From Luminiphilus sp. (GTDB lineage Bacteria; Pseudomonadota; Gammaproteobacteria; Pseudomonadales; Halieaceae), in the NCBI GenBank assembly GCA_029253085.1, contig JAQXAF010000016.1:1-64000 (forward strand): a stretch of 64,000 bases of DNA, in the 5' to 3' direction. Below, one piece after another: positions 16,350 to 25,106 of the stretch. Both the position numbers and the translations under genes were made by a program. The notes under the pieces were generated by a model. It made no database searches. It was not told the origin of the DNA and saw nothing but the letters and a program-made list of their open reading frames with translations. Position 1 is the first letter of the stretch. Every line of letters starts with the position of its first letter.

Positions 16350-17288
16350 TTAGCCGAGCTCCTGGCGCTCTTTTATTTCCGATAGGGTTTTACAATCGAT
16401 ACACAAGGTTGCCGTTGGACGGGCTTCCAATCGCTTCACGCCTATCTCGATACCGCAGGCGTCGCAATAACCATAATCGTCGATGGTGATTCGCTCTAGC
16501 GTGCCATCGATTTTTTTGATCAGCTTACGTTCTCTGTCGCGTGTTCGAAGCTCTAGACTGAATTCTTCTTCCTGAGTAGCTCTGTCGGCAGGATCAGGGA
16601 AGTTCGAGGCTTCATCTTTCATGTGTGAAACAGTGCGCGTGACTTCATCAACGAGCTCTGCCCGCCAATGCAACAAGAGACCACGAAAGTGCTCTAGCTG
16701 CTTCTCATCCATGTACGAGTCGCCCCGGGATGGCTTGTAGGGTTTGAAGTCATCAAAGTTTTGCACACTACCGACCGCCCGGGCGACCTTCTTAGAGCTG
16801 GCCTTGGCTCGATTCGCGGATTTTTTTGTGGGCGCTTTCACCGAGGTCTTAGAAGTCTTAGTACTTGCAGTGGCAGTTTTACCTTTGGTGGCTTTCGCTG
16901 CCTTTGCCGGCGCTGTTTTAGCAGCCGCCTTGGCGGTTACAGACTTGGAAGCTGGAGCTTTACTGGCAGCGGCCTTTTTTGCTGGCGCTTTTGCCGGTGC
17001 TTTTTTAACCGCAACTTTCTTTGCCGGCGCTTTGGTGGCTGCTTTTTTAGCAACAGCTTTTTTTACCGGGGCTTTGGTGACAGCTTTGCTAGCGGCGGCC
17101 TTTTTCGGTGGGGCTTTGGTGGCAGCTTTTTTAGCGGCAGCCTTTTTTACCGGGGCTTTGGCGACGGCTTTTTTAGCGGCAGCTTTTTTTACCGGGGCTT
17201 TGGCGGCGGGCTTTTTGGCGGCCACTTTTTTGGTCGCAGCCTTTTTGGGCGCTACTTTCGTCTTGGTGTTGGATTTTTTGGTGGCCAT
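16350..17288 (-). CDS. dksA: DksA with a long histone H1-like Lys/Ala-rich N-terminal extension
   Basis: DksA binds RNA polymerase in the secondary channel and with ppGpp controls rRNA and amino-acid promoters. Residues 191-312 match ordinary DksA closely: coiled coil, tip motif DPADRA (232-237), and a four-Cys zinc finger (C275, C278, C296, C299). Residues 1 to about 168 are an extra domain made of repeats such as KKAAAKKA and TKAPVKK, resembling histone H1 or AlgP tails and likely to bind DNA nonspecifically. The usual length is about 150 aa, here 312. ATG at 17288 is the natural start. gluQ follows 52 bases downstream. Confidence 0.95.
   Translation of the reverse strand: MATKKSNTKTKVAPKKAATKKVAAKKPAAKAPVKKAAAKKAVAKAPVKKAAAKKAATKAPPKKAAASKAVTKAPVKKAVAKKAATKAPAKKVAVKKAPAKAPAKKAAASKAPASKSVTAKAAAKTAPAKAAKATKGKTATASTKTSKTSVKAPTKKSANRAKASSKKVARAVGSVQNFDDFKPYKPSRGDSYMDEKQLEHFRGLLLHWRAELVDEVTRTVSHMKDEASNFPDPADRATQEEEFSLELRTRDRERKLIKKIDGTLERITIDDYGYCDACGIEIGVKRLEARPTATLCIDCKTLSEIKERQELG
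16830..17275 (-). repeat. In-gene tandem repeats encoding the Lys/Ala/Pro-rich DksA tail
   Basis: The coding DNA consists of imperfect repeats of roughly 36-45 bp; units such as gctttttttaccggggctttgg (in pieces, plus strand) recur between 16980 and 17220. They encode PxKKAxxKKA-type units. Such arrays change length by slippage, so the extension is expected to vary between strains. The opposite strand is also open over this stretch because of the biased composition. Confidence 0.8.
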
Positions 17289-17481
17289 AGCAGGTTACCT
17301 GATTACCGATTCGTTTATGGAGGCAGTCAAAACACCGCAAAAAGGACTGCGCAAAGGAGGCTTGAACAGCACGCTCCTACAACGGGGTCGGGAAGCTACC
17401 AGATTAGTTGCGTTCTTGCCACTCAATTTGCACTGAGTTGACGTGTCACAATGGGATACTTCACAGAGATGGGCTCAGTGT

Positions 17482-18207
17482 ATGACTTGGCATTGGAGTT
17501 TCGACAGCTTAGAGCCGGGTATCCTGCAAAAGCGCTACAAGCGTTTTCTAGCCGATGTCACGCTACAAAACGGCGAAGTCGTTGTGGCACATTGCCCAAA
17601 TACCGGCGCGATGCGGGGGTGTCAGCAGCCGGGCTCGCGGGTTTGGCTGTCGCGAAGCGACAACCCTAAGCGCAAGTTAGCTTGGACCCTCGAGCTCGTT
17701 GAAGATAATGGTGACTTGGTTTGTGTGCATTCGGTTTTGGCGAACCGGGTGGTGGAGGCCGCATTACATGAAGGTATTATTCCAGAGCTTGCTGGTTTTG
17801 ATAGGCTGCATCGCGAAGTAAATTTGGGCACCAATACCCGGGTAGACTTTAGGTTAGAAGCTGAAGCTGCCCCAATATGGGTAGAAGTCAAAGCGGTGTC
17901 ATGGTGCGTCGGCGATGGATTAGGTCAGTTTCCTGATGCCGTGAGTGCTCGTGCGCGCAAGCATGTGCTTGAGTTGGCGGGTCTCGTGAACTCTGGTTGC
18001 CGAGGGGCTTTGGTATTTTGCGCTTTTCACTCACGCATTGAGCGAATTGCAGCGGCTGTAGAGGTGGATCCAGAGTATGCAGAGGCACTGTCTCAGGCTG
18101 TTCAGGCAGGGGTGGAGGTTTATGGGTTGAGCATGAACATATCACCGCAAGGTTTGCGAGCAGTTCAGCCGCTCAGTATGGAGGGACGCGATCAAAGTGT
18201 TAGATAA
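17482..18207 (+). CDS. sfsA: SfsA family DNA-binding/nuclease-like protein
   Basis: SfsA was named for stimulating sugar fermentation in E. coli; it has an OB-like N-terminal part and a PD-(D/E)xK nuclease-like fold, but its role is still unclear. The product (about 241 aa) has ILQKRYKRFLADV, AHCPNTGAMRGC, LANRVVEAALHEG, TRVDFRLEAE with the IWVEVKAVSW core, and the FPDAVSARARKHVLEL motif. ATG at 17482 gives MTWHWSFDSLEPG, which fits relatives better than the GTG 13 codons upstream. It is divergent from dksA, and its 3' end overlaps the next gene by 11 bases. Confidence 0.93.
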   Translation: MTWHWSFDSLEPGILQKRYKRFLADVTLQNGEVVVAHCPNTGAMRGCQQPGSRVWLSRSDNPKRKLAWTLELVEDNGDLVCVHSVLANRVVEAALHEGIIPELAGFDRLHREVNLGTNTRVDFRLEAEAAPIWVEVKAVSWCVGDGLGQFPDAVSARARKHVLELAGLVNSGCRGALVFCAFHSRIERIAAAVEVDPEYAEALSQAVQAGVEVYGLSMNISPQGLRAVQPLSMEGRDQSVR

Positions 18208-18934
18208 CAGTACCAGTGCTAAGCCCTCTGTTTCGTGGGCTCTGGGTCTCAGCCGCGGCGGTCTTATAGATCTGCCGGGAGTCGGTTTAGCCCATGAGGC
18301 TGCGGCTACAGCGTTAAATCGACTGATGAAACGGGCACAAAAATCGGGCTTTAAATTATCGATTGCATCGGGGCATCGTGATTATGGACGTCAACTGACT
18401 ATTTTTAACGCCAAAATGTGCGGTGAGCGACCGGTTTATGGTGATTCGGGAGCATTATTATCGAAGCAGTTGCTCGGAAGTCGCGACTGGTTACACGCCA
18501 TTCTTCGATACTCGGCTTTGCCGGGAACTTCTAGGCACCATTGGGGGACTGATTTTGATATTTGGGACCCTACAGCAGTGCCCAAAGGCTATGCGCTGCA
18601 GCTGCAGCCTAGTGAATATGGCAGGGATGGTCCCTTTGCCCAACTATCGAGCTGGCTGACGTCACTGATGGTTAAGGACGATGCGGAGGGATTTTATCGG
18701 CCTTACACCGGTGAGCTGGGCGGCGTTGCTCCCGAGCCTTGGCATTTAAGCCACCGTCCAAGCGCTGAATTATTTCAGCCACTGGTGGAGAGCGCGCCAC
18801 TCATTCAGGTGTGGTCAGGGCAAGCTCAGCAACTCGGTCAGTCGCCTGAGTGCGAGGCCCTTGCGGGCCTGAGGGAGGTAAAAGCTCAGCACGAAGCCAT
18901 CATGGCAGAGTACGTTAGAAGCTATTGGGTGTAG
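18197..18934 (+). CDS. M15-family D-Ala-D-Ala carboxypeptidase-like metallopeptidase (VanY type)
   Basis: This 245-aa protein has the LAS/VanY zinc-peptidase signature: SGHRDYGRQ, then HHWGTDFD with H114, G117 and D121 in the HxxGxxxD arrangement, and EPWH with E180 and H183. Such enzymes trim D-amino-acid peptide bonds in peptidoglycan. No signal peptide or membrane segment is visible at the N-terminus (MLDNSTSAKPSVSWALG), so it may act in the cytoplasm or be exported atypically. The start is GTG at 18197 with GGAGG at 18180-18184, overlapping sfsA by 11 bases. Confidence 0.85.
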   Translation: MLDNSTSAKPSVSWALGLSRGGLIDLPGVGLAHEAAATALNRLMKRAQKSGFKLSIASGHRDYGRQLTIFNAKMCGERPVYGDSGALLSKQLLGSRDWLHAILRYSALPGTSRHHWGTDFDIWDPTAVPKGYALQLQPSEYGRDGPFAQLSSWLTSLMVKDDAEGFYRPYTGELGGVAPEPWHLSHRPSAELFQPLVESAPLIQVWSGQAQQLGQSPECEALAGLREVKAQHEAIMAEYVRSYWV

Positions 18935-18984
18935 CCTCAAGCTTCGCAATCGTTAGCGAGTAAGGCCTTGGATTAGCCTTCGTA

Positions 18985-19620
18985 TCACTCGGTTTTTTGC
19001 AGTAGATGACCGTAGTGGTTCTGATAATCCTTCTGTGAGGCAGCGATAACCTTGAGTGCTTCATCCCGACCGTAGACACCATCAACACGAATTTCGACAT
19101 TTTTCCCTGGAATCATTTTATACGTCGAAAAATAGTGTTGAAGGCGCTCGGTTTTAATCGGGGGCAGGTCTTTAATATCGTTAACCTCCCCCCAAATATT
19201 ATCGCCCTCGAGCACAGCGATAATTTTATCGTCAGCTTCGCCCTCATCAATCATCTGAATGCCACCGACAACCCTCGCATTGAGCAAGATATCAGCGCGG
19301 GTAATCAAGCGCTCTGAGAAAATACAAATATCTAGAGGATCACCGTCTGCAACATCGGCATGTGCACAGCGGGCCGCGACTTCCTCGGCACAGTAGGTAC
19401 GAGGAATGAAGCCATAGAGCGCTGGGGGTGTTGCTGTGGTCCGCTGTGGACGATCCACCATTAAAAAGCCGGTGTTTTTATCCAGTTCGTACTTGACGGT
19501 ATCGCTCGGTAGCATCTCGATGTAAGCCCGCACAATGCCGGGCTCAACACCTTCAGGTATGGGCTCGAGACCGTGCCAGGGGTGGCGTCTATAGGCTGAG
19601 AAGGGTTCGTCGGTATACAT
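18985..19620 (-). CDS. ppa: Inorganic pyrophosphatase, family I
   Basis: This enzyme hydrolyses PPi to phosphate. The 211-aa product has FIPRTYC, the metal-binding DGDPLDICIFSE, GEADDKIIAVLEGD and YKMIPGKN motifs. It belongs to the longer subtype with an N-terminal YRRHPWHGLEP segment; E. coli Ppa is about 176 aa. ATG at 19620 has a good ribosome-binding site (AGGAGG, about ten bases upstream). It lies directly downstream of the PPi-dependent phosphofructokinase gene on the same strand, so the two PPi-consuming enzymes may be coexpressed. Confidence 0.94.
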   Translation of the reverse strand: MYTDEPFSAYRRHPWHGLEPIPEGVEPGIVRAYIEMLPSDTVKYELDKNTGFLMVDRPQRTTATPPALYGFIPRTYCAEEVAARCAHADVADGDPLDICIFSERLITRADILLNARVVGGIQMIDEGEADDKIIAVLEGDNIWGEVNDIKDLPPIKTERLQHYFSTYKMIPGKNVEIRVDGVYGRDEALKVIAASQKDYQNHYGHLLQKTE

Positions 19621-19764
19621 CTTTTAGGGCCTCCTGCCCTGGGTTCAAATAAATAATTATGCTGGAAACAGACACCGCTTTTGCGACGCGCCTAGGCTTC
19701 AAGGCCAGTCACAGATAGCCATGCGGTGTCGTGAAAGAAGGAGTCCAGTCCGAAACGGCGCGTA

Positions 19765-21033
19765 TTATAGCGACACTTTAAAGTTTTGGGCGAGTCGCTT
19801 TGCTACCGGAAGGTTTTTAAGCGTTGTATAAATGGGCATCCCGCCCTTGTACTGGGGATAGGCTTCGCCCTGTACCAGGGGTTCAAAATAGGCCCGTCCC
19901 GTTGGGCTCACGCCAAAGCCATCCCGGCTTATAAACTTTCGGGGCACCTTTTTTTCACGATTGGCAACCTTGGCTAGCGGGGTTTCGCCAATTCGCCAGC
20001 GATAGCGTTTGCCAGGCTCCCGGATAATCGTCGGCATAACCGCGTTTTTCCCTGCCAAGGCCATAGCAACCGCAGCTTCACCTACGGCATAAGCTTGGTC
20101 AACATCAGTTTGGCTCGCAATATGTCGCGCGGCTCTTTGCAGATAGTCAGATACGGCCCAATGGTATTTATATCCCAAACGACTTTTGATCATATTGGCC
20201 AGTGTAGGGGCAAGGCCCCCCAGTTGCGCATGTCCAAAGGCGTCGCGCACACCGCTATCGCTTAGAAAGCGACCGTCGGCAGTCTGTGCCCCCTCGGAGG
20301 CGACAATGACGCAGTAACCGCAGCGATTGACGGTTCTTTGAACTTTAGCGAGAAATCGTTTTTCATCAAAAGCGATTTCAGGAAAAAGTATGACGTGGGG
20401 TGCTCCACTTGCGTCTGTTTCCGCTAAGCAAGAGGCCCCGGCGATCCAACCTGCGTGTCGGCCCATTACCTCCAGGATAAAAACTTTTGTTGAGGTCTCG
20501 CACATCGAGGCGACATCTAGGGCAGCTTCCCGGGTAGATATAGCGACATACTTGGCGACTGAACCAAACCCCGGGGAATTGTCGGTGAAGGGAAGGTCAT
20601 TATCGATCGTCTTTGGAATGTGAATAGCCTGAAGGTTATAGCCCAGCTTTTGAGAAAGCTGTGAAACTTTTAGGCAGGTATCCGCTGAATCACCACCACC
20701 GTTATAAAAAAAATATCGAATATTGTGGGCCTGAAACACCGCGATTAAGCGCTCGTACTCTGCTCGGCTATCTTCGAGACTTCGCAGCTTGTATCGGCAA
20801 GACCCAAAGGCGCCGGCGGGGGTCGTCATCAAGCCTCGAATGGCGGCTTTGGTCTCTTTACTTGTATCGATCAGATCCTCGCGCAGGGCGCCCACAATGC
20901 CATTGCGGCCTGCGTAGACCTTGCCGATGGCATCTTTTCTTTTTGCAGCAGCTTCAAGGACTCCGCAAGCGGACGCATTGATGACTGGCGTGACGCCACC
21001 AGATTGCGCATAAAATGCATTGGCTTTGGGCAT
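19765..21033 (-). CDS. pfp: Pyrophosphate-dependent 6-phosphofructokinase
   Basis: This enzyme reversibly phosphorylates fructose 6-phosphate with PPi. The 422-aa product has GGVTPVINA, GGGDS (112-116), PKTIDNDLPFTD (P140, K141, D144, D146), VMGRHAGWIAG and a late KFISRDGFG segment. Lys before TIDND, where ATP enzymes have Gly, marks the PPi-using class. ATG at 21033 is used; a TTG lies six codons upstream without a good ribosome-binding site. It is divergent from mpl and followed by ppa. Confidence 0.92.
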   Translation of the reverse strand: MPKANAFYAQSGGVTPVINASACGVLEAAAKRKDAIGKVYAGRNGIVGALREDLIDTSKETKAAIRGLMTTPAGAFGSCRYKLRSLEDSRAEYERLIAVFQAHNIRYFFYNGGGDSADTCLKVSQLSQKLGYNLQAIHIPKTIDNDLPFTDNSPGFGSVAKYVAISTREAALDVASMCETSTKVFILEVMGRHAGWIAGASCLAETDASGAPHVILFPEIAFDEKRFLAKVQRTVNRCGYCVIVASEGAQTADGRFLSDSGVRDAFGHAQLGGLAPTLANMIKSRLGYKYHWAVSDYLQRAARHIASQTDVDQAYAVGEAAVAMALAGKNAVMPTIIREPGKRYRWRIGETPLAKVANREKKVPRKFISRDGFGVSPTGRAYFEPLVQGEAYPQYKGGMPIYTTLKNLPVAKRLAQNFKVSL

Positions 21034-21131
21034 GAGCTTGTCTTGGTTCAAGAAATAAGTTGCCTAAAATAGTGGGCTAGGCGGCTTAGTGCAATCCCCG
21101 TGGTAAACTTCAGCCATTAACGGAGTTAGAT

Positions 21132-22511
21132 GTGACACAACACATTCACATTGTTGGAATCTGTGGCACGTTCATGGGCGGTGTGGCACTACTGGCTCGG
21201 CAAATGGGCCATCAGGTGTCGGGTTCGGATGCCAATGTTTATCCACCCATGAGCTTGCAGTTAGCGGAAGCAGGTATCGTGCTGGCAGAGGGATTCTCTG
21301 CAGAAAATCTTGAGCCGCGGCCCGATTTAGTGGTGATGGGAAATGCGCTTTCCAGAGGAAATCCAGAAGTCGAGGCGGTGTTAGACCTGGGTCTGCCTTA
21401 CATTTCGGGGCCTCAGTGGTTGGGTGAAAATATCCTTGCCGGGCGCTGGGTCATCGCGGTGTCGGGTACTCATGGAAAGACCACCACCACCAGTATGCTC
21501 GCTTGGATTCTGGAGTATGCAGGGTTGGCGCCGGGATTTCTTGTAGGTGGCGTCCCTGCAAATTTTGGACTGTCTGCAAAGCTGGGGGACTCTGACTTCT
21601 TTGTGGTGGAGGCCGACGAGTACGACACGGCGTTTTTTGATAAACGATCAAAATTTGTGCACTACAAACCCCGTACCCTGGTGATAGCAAACCTTGAATA
21701 TGATCATGCTGACATCTTCCCAGATTTGGCCGCGATAGAGACACAATTCCATCATCTCGTTCGCTGTGTGCCCAGCCAGGGACTCATTATTCATGGGCAC
21801 GCGCCGCCTATTGACAGGGTGTTCTCCAAGGGTGTGTGGTCGCCGCGACAAAGCTTTGGCAATGAAACAGACAGCCAATGGAAGGTGCGGGCGTTGTCGG
21901 CGGCGGGAGAGCAGTTTGAGTTGACCTCACCTGAGGGCAAGAGTGAGCTGATTACCTGGTCCTTAATCGGTCAGCACAATCTTTTGAACGCCTGCGCTGC
22001 AGTCGCTGCAGCGCACCATGCTGGGGTTCCATTGCAGATAGCAGCCCAAGCTCTGGAGAATTTCAACGGTGTGAAACGGCGCCTTGAACTTCGGGGGACT
22101 CCGGGTGGGATAGCCATCTTTGACGACTTTGCGCATCATCCAACAGCCATTGCGATGACTCTTGAGGCAATGCGCCATCGTATTAGCGCAGAGTCTGGAC
22201 GCTTGCTTGCAGTGATTGAGCCGCGATCGGCTACCATGAAGGAAGGGCATCACGGTGTTTCGCTGGCGGCGGCTACCGAGGAGGCTGATCAAGTATTTTG
22301 GTACGAACCTCCCGGTTTATTATGGCCGTTGACAGAACTGGTGGCCGAGCAAACGGGGCAGTCGGTTTGGCAGCATATCGATACCTTAATTGACGCCGTT
22401 GTGGGTACTGCAAAAGCTGGGGACGCCGTCGTTGTAATGAGCAACGGGGGCTTTGGTGGCATTCATGAAAAACTGCTGCAACGCTTGGGCAAAACTGAGG
22501 ATTTGGGTTGA
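21132..22511 (+). CDS. mpl: UDP-N-acetylmuramate:L-Ala-gamma-D-Glu-meso-DAP ligase
   Basis: Mpl attaches the recycled murein tripeptide to UDP-MurNAc in the cytoplasm, saving cell-wall precursors. The 459-aa Mur ligase has GICGTFMGGVALLARQ, the P-loop SGTHGKTTTT (111-120), VVEADEYDTAFFD, EYDHADIFPDL, GQHNLLNACAA and the FDDFAHHPTAIAMTLEA signature. The start is GTG with CGGAG at 21121-21125. Its stop overlaps the start of the RND transporter gene as TTGA. Confidence 0.96.
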   Translation: MTQHIHIVGICGTFMGGVALLARQMGHQVSGSDANVYPPMSLQLAEAGIVLAEGFSAENLEPRPDLVVMGNALSRGNPEVEAVLDLGLPYISGPQWLGENILAGRWVIAVSGTHGKTTTTSMLAWILEYAGLAPGFLVGGVPANFGLSAKLGDSDFFVVEADEYDTAFFDKRSKFVHYKPRTLVIANLEYDHADIFPDLAAIETQFHHLVRCVPSQGLIIHGHAPPIDRVFSKGVWSPRQSFGNETDSQWKVRALSAAGEQFELTSPEGKSELITWSLIGQHNLLNACAAVAAAHHAGVPLQIAAQALENFNGVKRRLELRGTPGGIAIFDDFAHHPTAIAMTLEAMRHRISAESGRLLAVIEPRSATMKEGHHGVSLAAATEEADQVFWYEPPGLLWPLTELVAEQTGQSVWQHIDTLIDAVVGTAKAGDAVVVMSNGGFGGIHEKLLQRLGKTEDLG

Positions 22512-25099
22512 TCTCACTGAATATGATTGAGCGAACTTTCCGTCAGGTAACGAATAGAGCGTGGTTAGTTGTCGTTTTTTTCGGTTTGCTGGTAACGCTG
22601 GCGGGCAGTCAGTTGGATAAAATTCGGCTGGATGCTTCCTCAGATTCCCTGCTACTGCAGGGGGACCCAGATTTGGCTTTTTTCAGGGAAACCAGCCGTC
22701 ATTATGCCTCGGGCGAGTTTCTCATTCTTACTTGGCGCCCGTCCGGAGATTTACTGGCTGCCCCCTCACTTGAGCCGCTCGCCGCAATGGTCGAGGCTTT
22801 GCAAAAAATCCCGGGGGTATTGTCGGTAACCAGCATACTGGACGTTCCTTTATTGGAAAGCCCCCCTTTGAGTCTGACGGATCTGTCTGAGGCCGAGCAA
22901 CTACCCACGCTTCGCGATCCTACAATTGATACTGGACTCGCCTTTAAGGAGTTTACGACCAGTCCGGTGTATCGAGATCTTCTGGTGGGTGCTGCGGGAG
23001 ATGTCAGCGCTATTCAGGTTAGTTTAGCGACTGATCCAGCGGGCGCCGTGCTGCTAGATGAGCGTGAAGTCCTTCGCGATCGAGCCAGGACCAATGAGTT
23101 AGACCCCGAAGCGGAATTGCGTTTACCGGAGGTCGAGTCGCGCTATGACGCCTTTTTGGCTGCTGAGGCTGAGCGTCGCAGTGAGCTGGTTGCTGAGGTG
23201 AGGTCTGTTGCTGAGCAATTCAGACCCTATGCGGAGATTTTTGTGGGTGGGGTGCCCATGATCGCCGCAGATATGATCGATTTTATCCGTGCTGACCTGG
23301 TCGTATTTGGCATCGCTATTATCGGCATTATGGTACTCGTGCTGGGCATCATTTTTCGAGACTGGCGCTGGGTTCTGATTCCCATTCTAAATTGTTCGGT
23401 GACCGCTGCCATGATGCTGGGACTCTTGGGCTTCTTGGACTGGCGCATGAGCGTAATTTCTTCAAATTTTGTTGCTGTCCTTTTGATCATTACGCTCTCC
23501 TTATCGGTTCACCTCGTGGTGCGATATCGCGAATTAGAGCAGCTACAACCGCATCAGAGCCGCCGTCTTCGTGCCGCGAGTGCGGCGCAACTGATGCTAG
23601 TGCCCTGCAGTTACACGGCGCTGACTACCATTGTGGCCTTTGCGTCTTTGATGGTTGCGGGTATTCAGCCCGTGATCGACTTTGGTTTGATGATGACTGT
23701 AGGCATTGTGCTCGCGTTTGTTACGACCTTTATGTTGGTGCCGGCACTAATTTCCTTTTTGCCTTCTCCCATTAAGATTGTCCCGATTCCAGTGGATAAC
23801 GGAATGACCGTTCGATTTGCTGGCTGGGTTGAACGTTACGGAACAGGGGTGTTGTTGTTTTCTGGTCTCTTGATCGTCGTCGTCGCGGTGGGCATTTCTC
23901 GGTTAAAGGTGGAGAATCGATTCATTGATTACTTTAAGGAGAGTACGGAGATTTATCAGGGCATGGAATTACTGGATGCCCGCTTGGGTGGAACGATTCC
24001 GCTCGATATTGTGCTTTATCCGCCACGACAGGAAAGATCTATCGATACCGAGGTTGACGGCAGGGTAGATACACCGGAACCGGAGCGTTCAGATTTTGGG
24101 GCGGTCACAGGGAGTGACATGTTCGACGATTCTTTTGCGGATGACCCCTTTGGAGACGACGGTTTTGGTGGCGGTGATTTTTTTGCTGAGGAGGGCAGCG
24201 TTGCGCCGTCTTTCTGGTTTTCACCTCAGGGTCGCGATCTTCTTGATCGGGCTCATGGGTTGGTCGAGCACCGTACCGAAACGGGTAAGGTCTTGTCCCT
24301 ATCCACCGCATTTGAGGTGATGGACGGTTTATACGGTGCCCCTTTGGGCGCTATTGAATTAGCGCTAGTGCAAAATAGTATGCCAGAGGATGTCGCCGCG
24401 ACACTGGTGAGGCCTTATTTTTATCCTGAGACCGATGAGGCTCGAATATCTGTTAGGGCAAAAGAAACCAGTCGAGATTTAAAGCGCGATCAGTTTCTTC
24501 GAGAACTGCATTTAGAGCTGGTAGACACACTCGATGTCGCACCAGAGCGCATTCAGTTCACGTCGTTACTCGTGCTGTACAACAATGTGCTTCAGAGTCT
24601 TTTTAAGTCGCAAATCCTAACGTTAGGCGTTGTATTTTTAGTCATAGGACTCATGTTTTGGGGTTTATTTCGCTCTTTACCTTTAGCGCTGTTGGCGTTG
24701 GCTCCCAACGTTCTTGCTGCGGGTCTTGTCTTAGGGGTGATGGGCCTTTTCGGTATTCCCCTCGATATTATGACGATAACGATTGCAGCCATAGTGGTCG
24801 GTATCGGTGTCGATGATTGCATTCACTACATTCATCGGTTTCGCAGTGAGTTTGCGATCGATCGAAATTATCACGCAGCGATGCGCAGGAGCCATGCCAG
24901 TATTGGTAGAGCCATGTATTACACAACGCTTACCGTGATGGTTGGGTTTTCGTTACTGACACTTTCTAATTTCACCCCCAGTTTGTACTTTGGTCTTCTT
25001 ACTGATTTAGCGATGGTAGCGGCTGTTGCGGGGGCGCTGCTGTTATTGCCCCAGTTGATTTTGGTCTTTCGGCCCTTGGGACCTGAAGGTGGTCGATGA
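22508..25099 (+). CDS. RND/MMPL-family transporter with an acidic Phe/Gly-rich periplasmic insert
   Basis: An 863-aa inner-membrane protein of the RND superfamily (MMPL/COG1033 type). One N-terminal membrane helix is followed by a large loop, then a five-helix sterol-sensing-like bundle (about residues 255-430), a second large loop and a second bundle (about 700-855), where GIGVDDCIHYIHRF is typical. The second loop contains an unusual insert near 535-560 rich in Asp, Phe and Gly (DDSFADDPFGDDGFGGGDFF). TTG at 22508 has GAGGA six bases upstream; ATG at 22523 is the alternative. Substrate is unknown; lipid-like cargo is common in the family. Confidence 0.88.
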   Translation: MISLNMIERTFRQVTNRAWLVVVFFGLLVTLAGSQLDKIRLDASSDSLLLQGDPDLAFFRETSRHYASGEFLILTWRPSGDLLAAPSLEPLAAMVEALQKIPGVLSVTSILDVPLLESPPLSLTDLSEAEQLPTLRDPTIDTGLAFKEFTTSPVYRDLLVGAAGDVSAIQVSLATDPAGAVLLDEREVLRDRARTNELDPEAELRLPEVESRYDAFLAAEAERRSELVAEVRSVAEQFRPYAEIFVGGVPMIAADMIDFIRADLVVFGIAIIGIMVLVLGIIFRDWRWVLIPILNCSVTAAMMLGLLGFLDWRMSVISSNFVAVLLIITLSLSVHLVVRYRELEQLQPHQSRRLRAASAAQLMLVPCSYTALTTIVAFASLMVAGIQPVIDFGLMMTVGIVLAFVTTFMLVPALISFLPSPIKIVPIPVDNGMTVRFAGWVERYGTGVLLFSGLLIVVVAVGISRLKVENRFIDYFKESTEIYQGMELLDARLGGTIPLDIVLYPPRQERSIDTEVDGRVDTPEPERSDFGAVTGSDMFDDSFADDPFGDDGFGGGDFFAEEGSVAPSFWFSPQGRDLLDRAHGLVEHRTETGKVLSLSTAFEVMDGLYGAPLGAIELALVQNSMPEDVAATLVRPYFYPETDEARISVRAKETSRDLKRDQFLRELHLELVDTLDVAPERIQFTSLLVLYNNVLQSLFKSQILTLGVVFLVIGLMFWGLFRSLPLALLALAPNVLAAGLVLGVMGLFGIPLDIMTITIAAIVVGIGVDDCIHYIHRFRSEFAIDRNYHAAMRRSHASIGRAMYYTTLTVMVGFSLLTLSNFTPSLYFGLLTDLAMVAAVAGALLLLPQLILVFRPLGPEGGR

Positions 25100-25106
25100 G
25101 CTTTTT

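Noticed and set aside
16744-17436. Long rightward open frame with alternating Ala/Phe-rich sequence
   Set aside because: It is the antisense of the Lys/Ala repeats of dksA; the low-complexity composition keeps all frames open.
18962-18984. Candidate terminator (AAGGC...GCCTT) between the M15 peptidase and ppa
   Set aside because: Short stem and no T tract on either strand.
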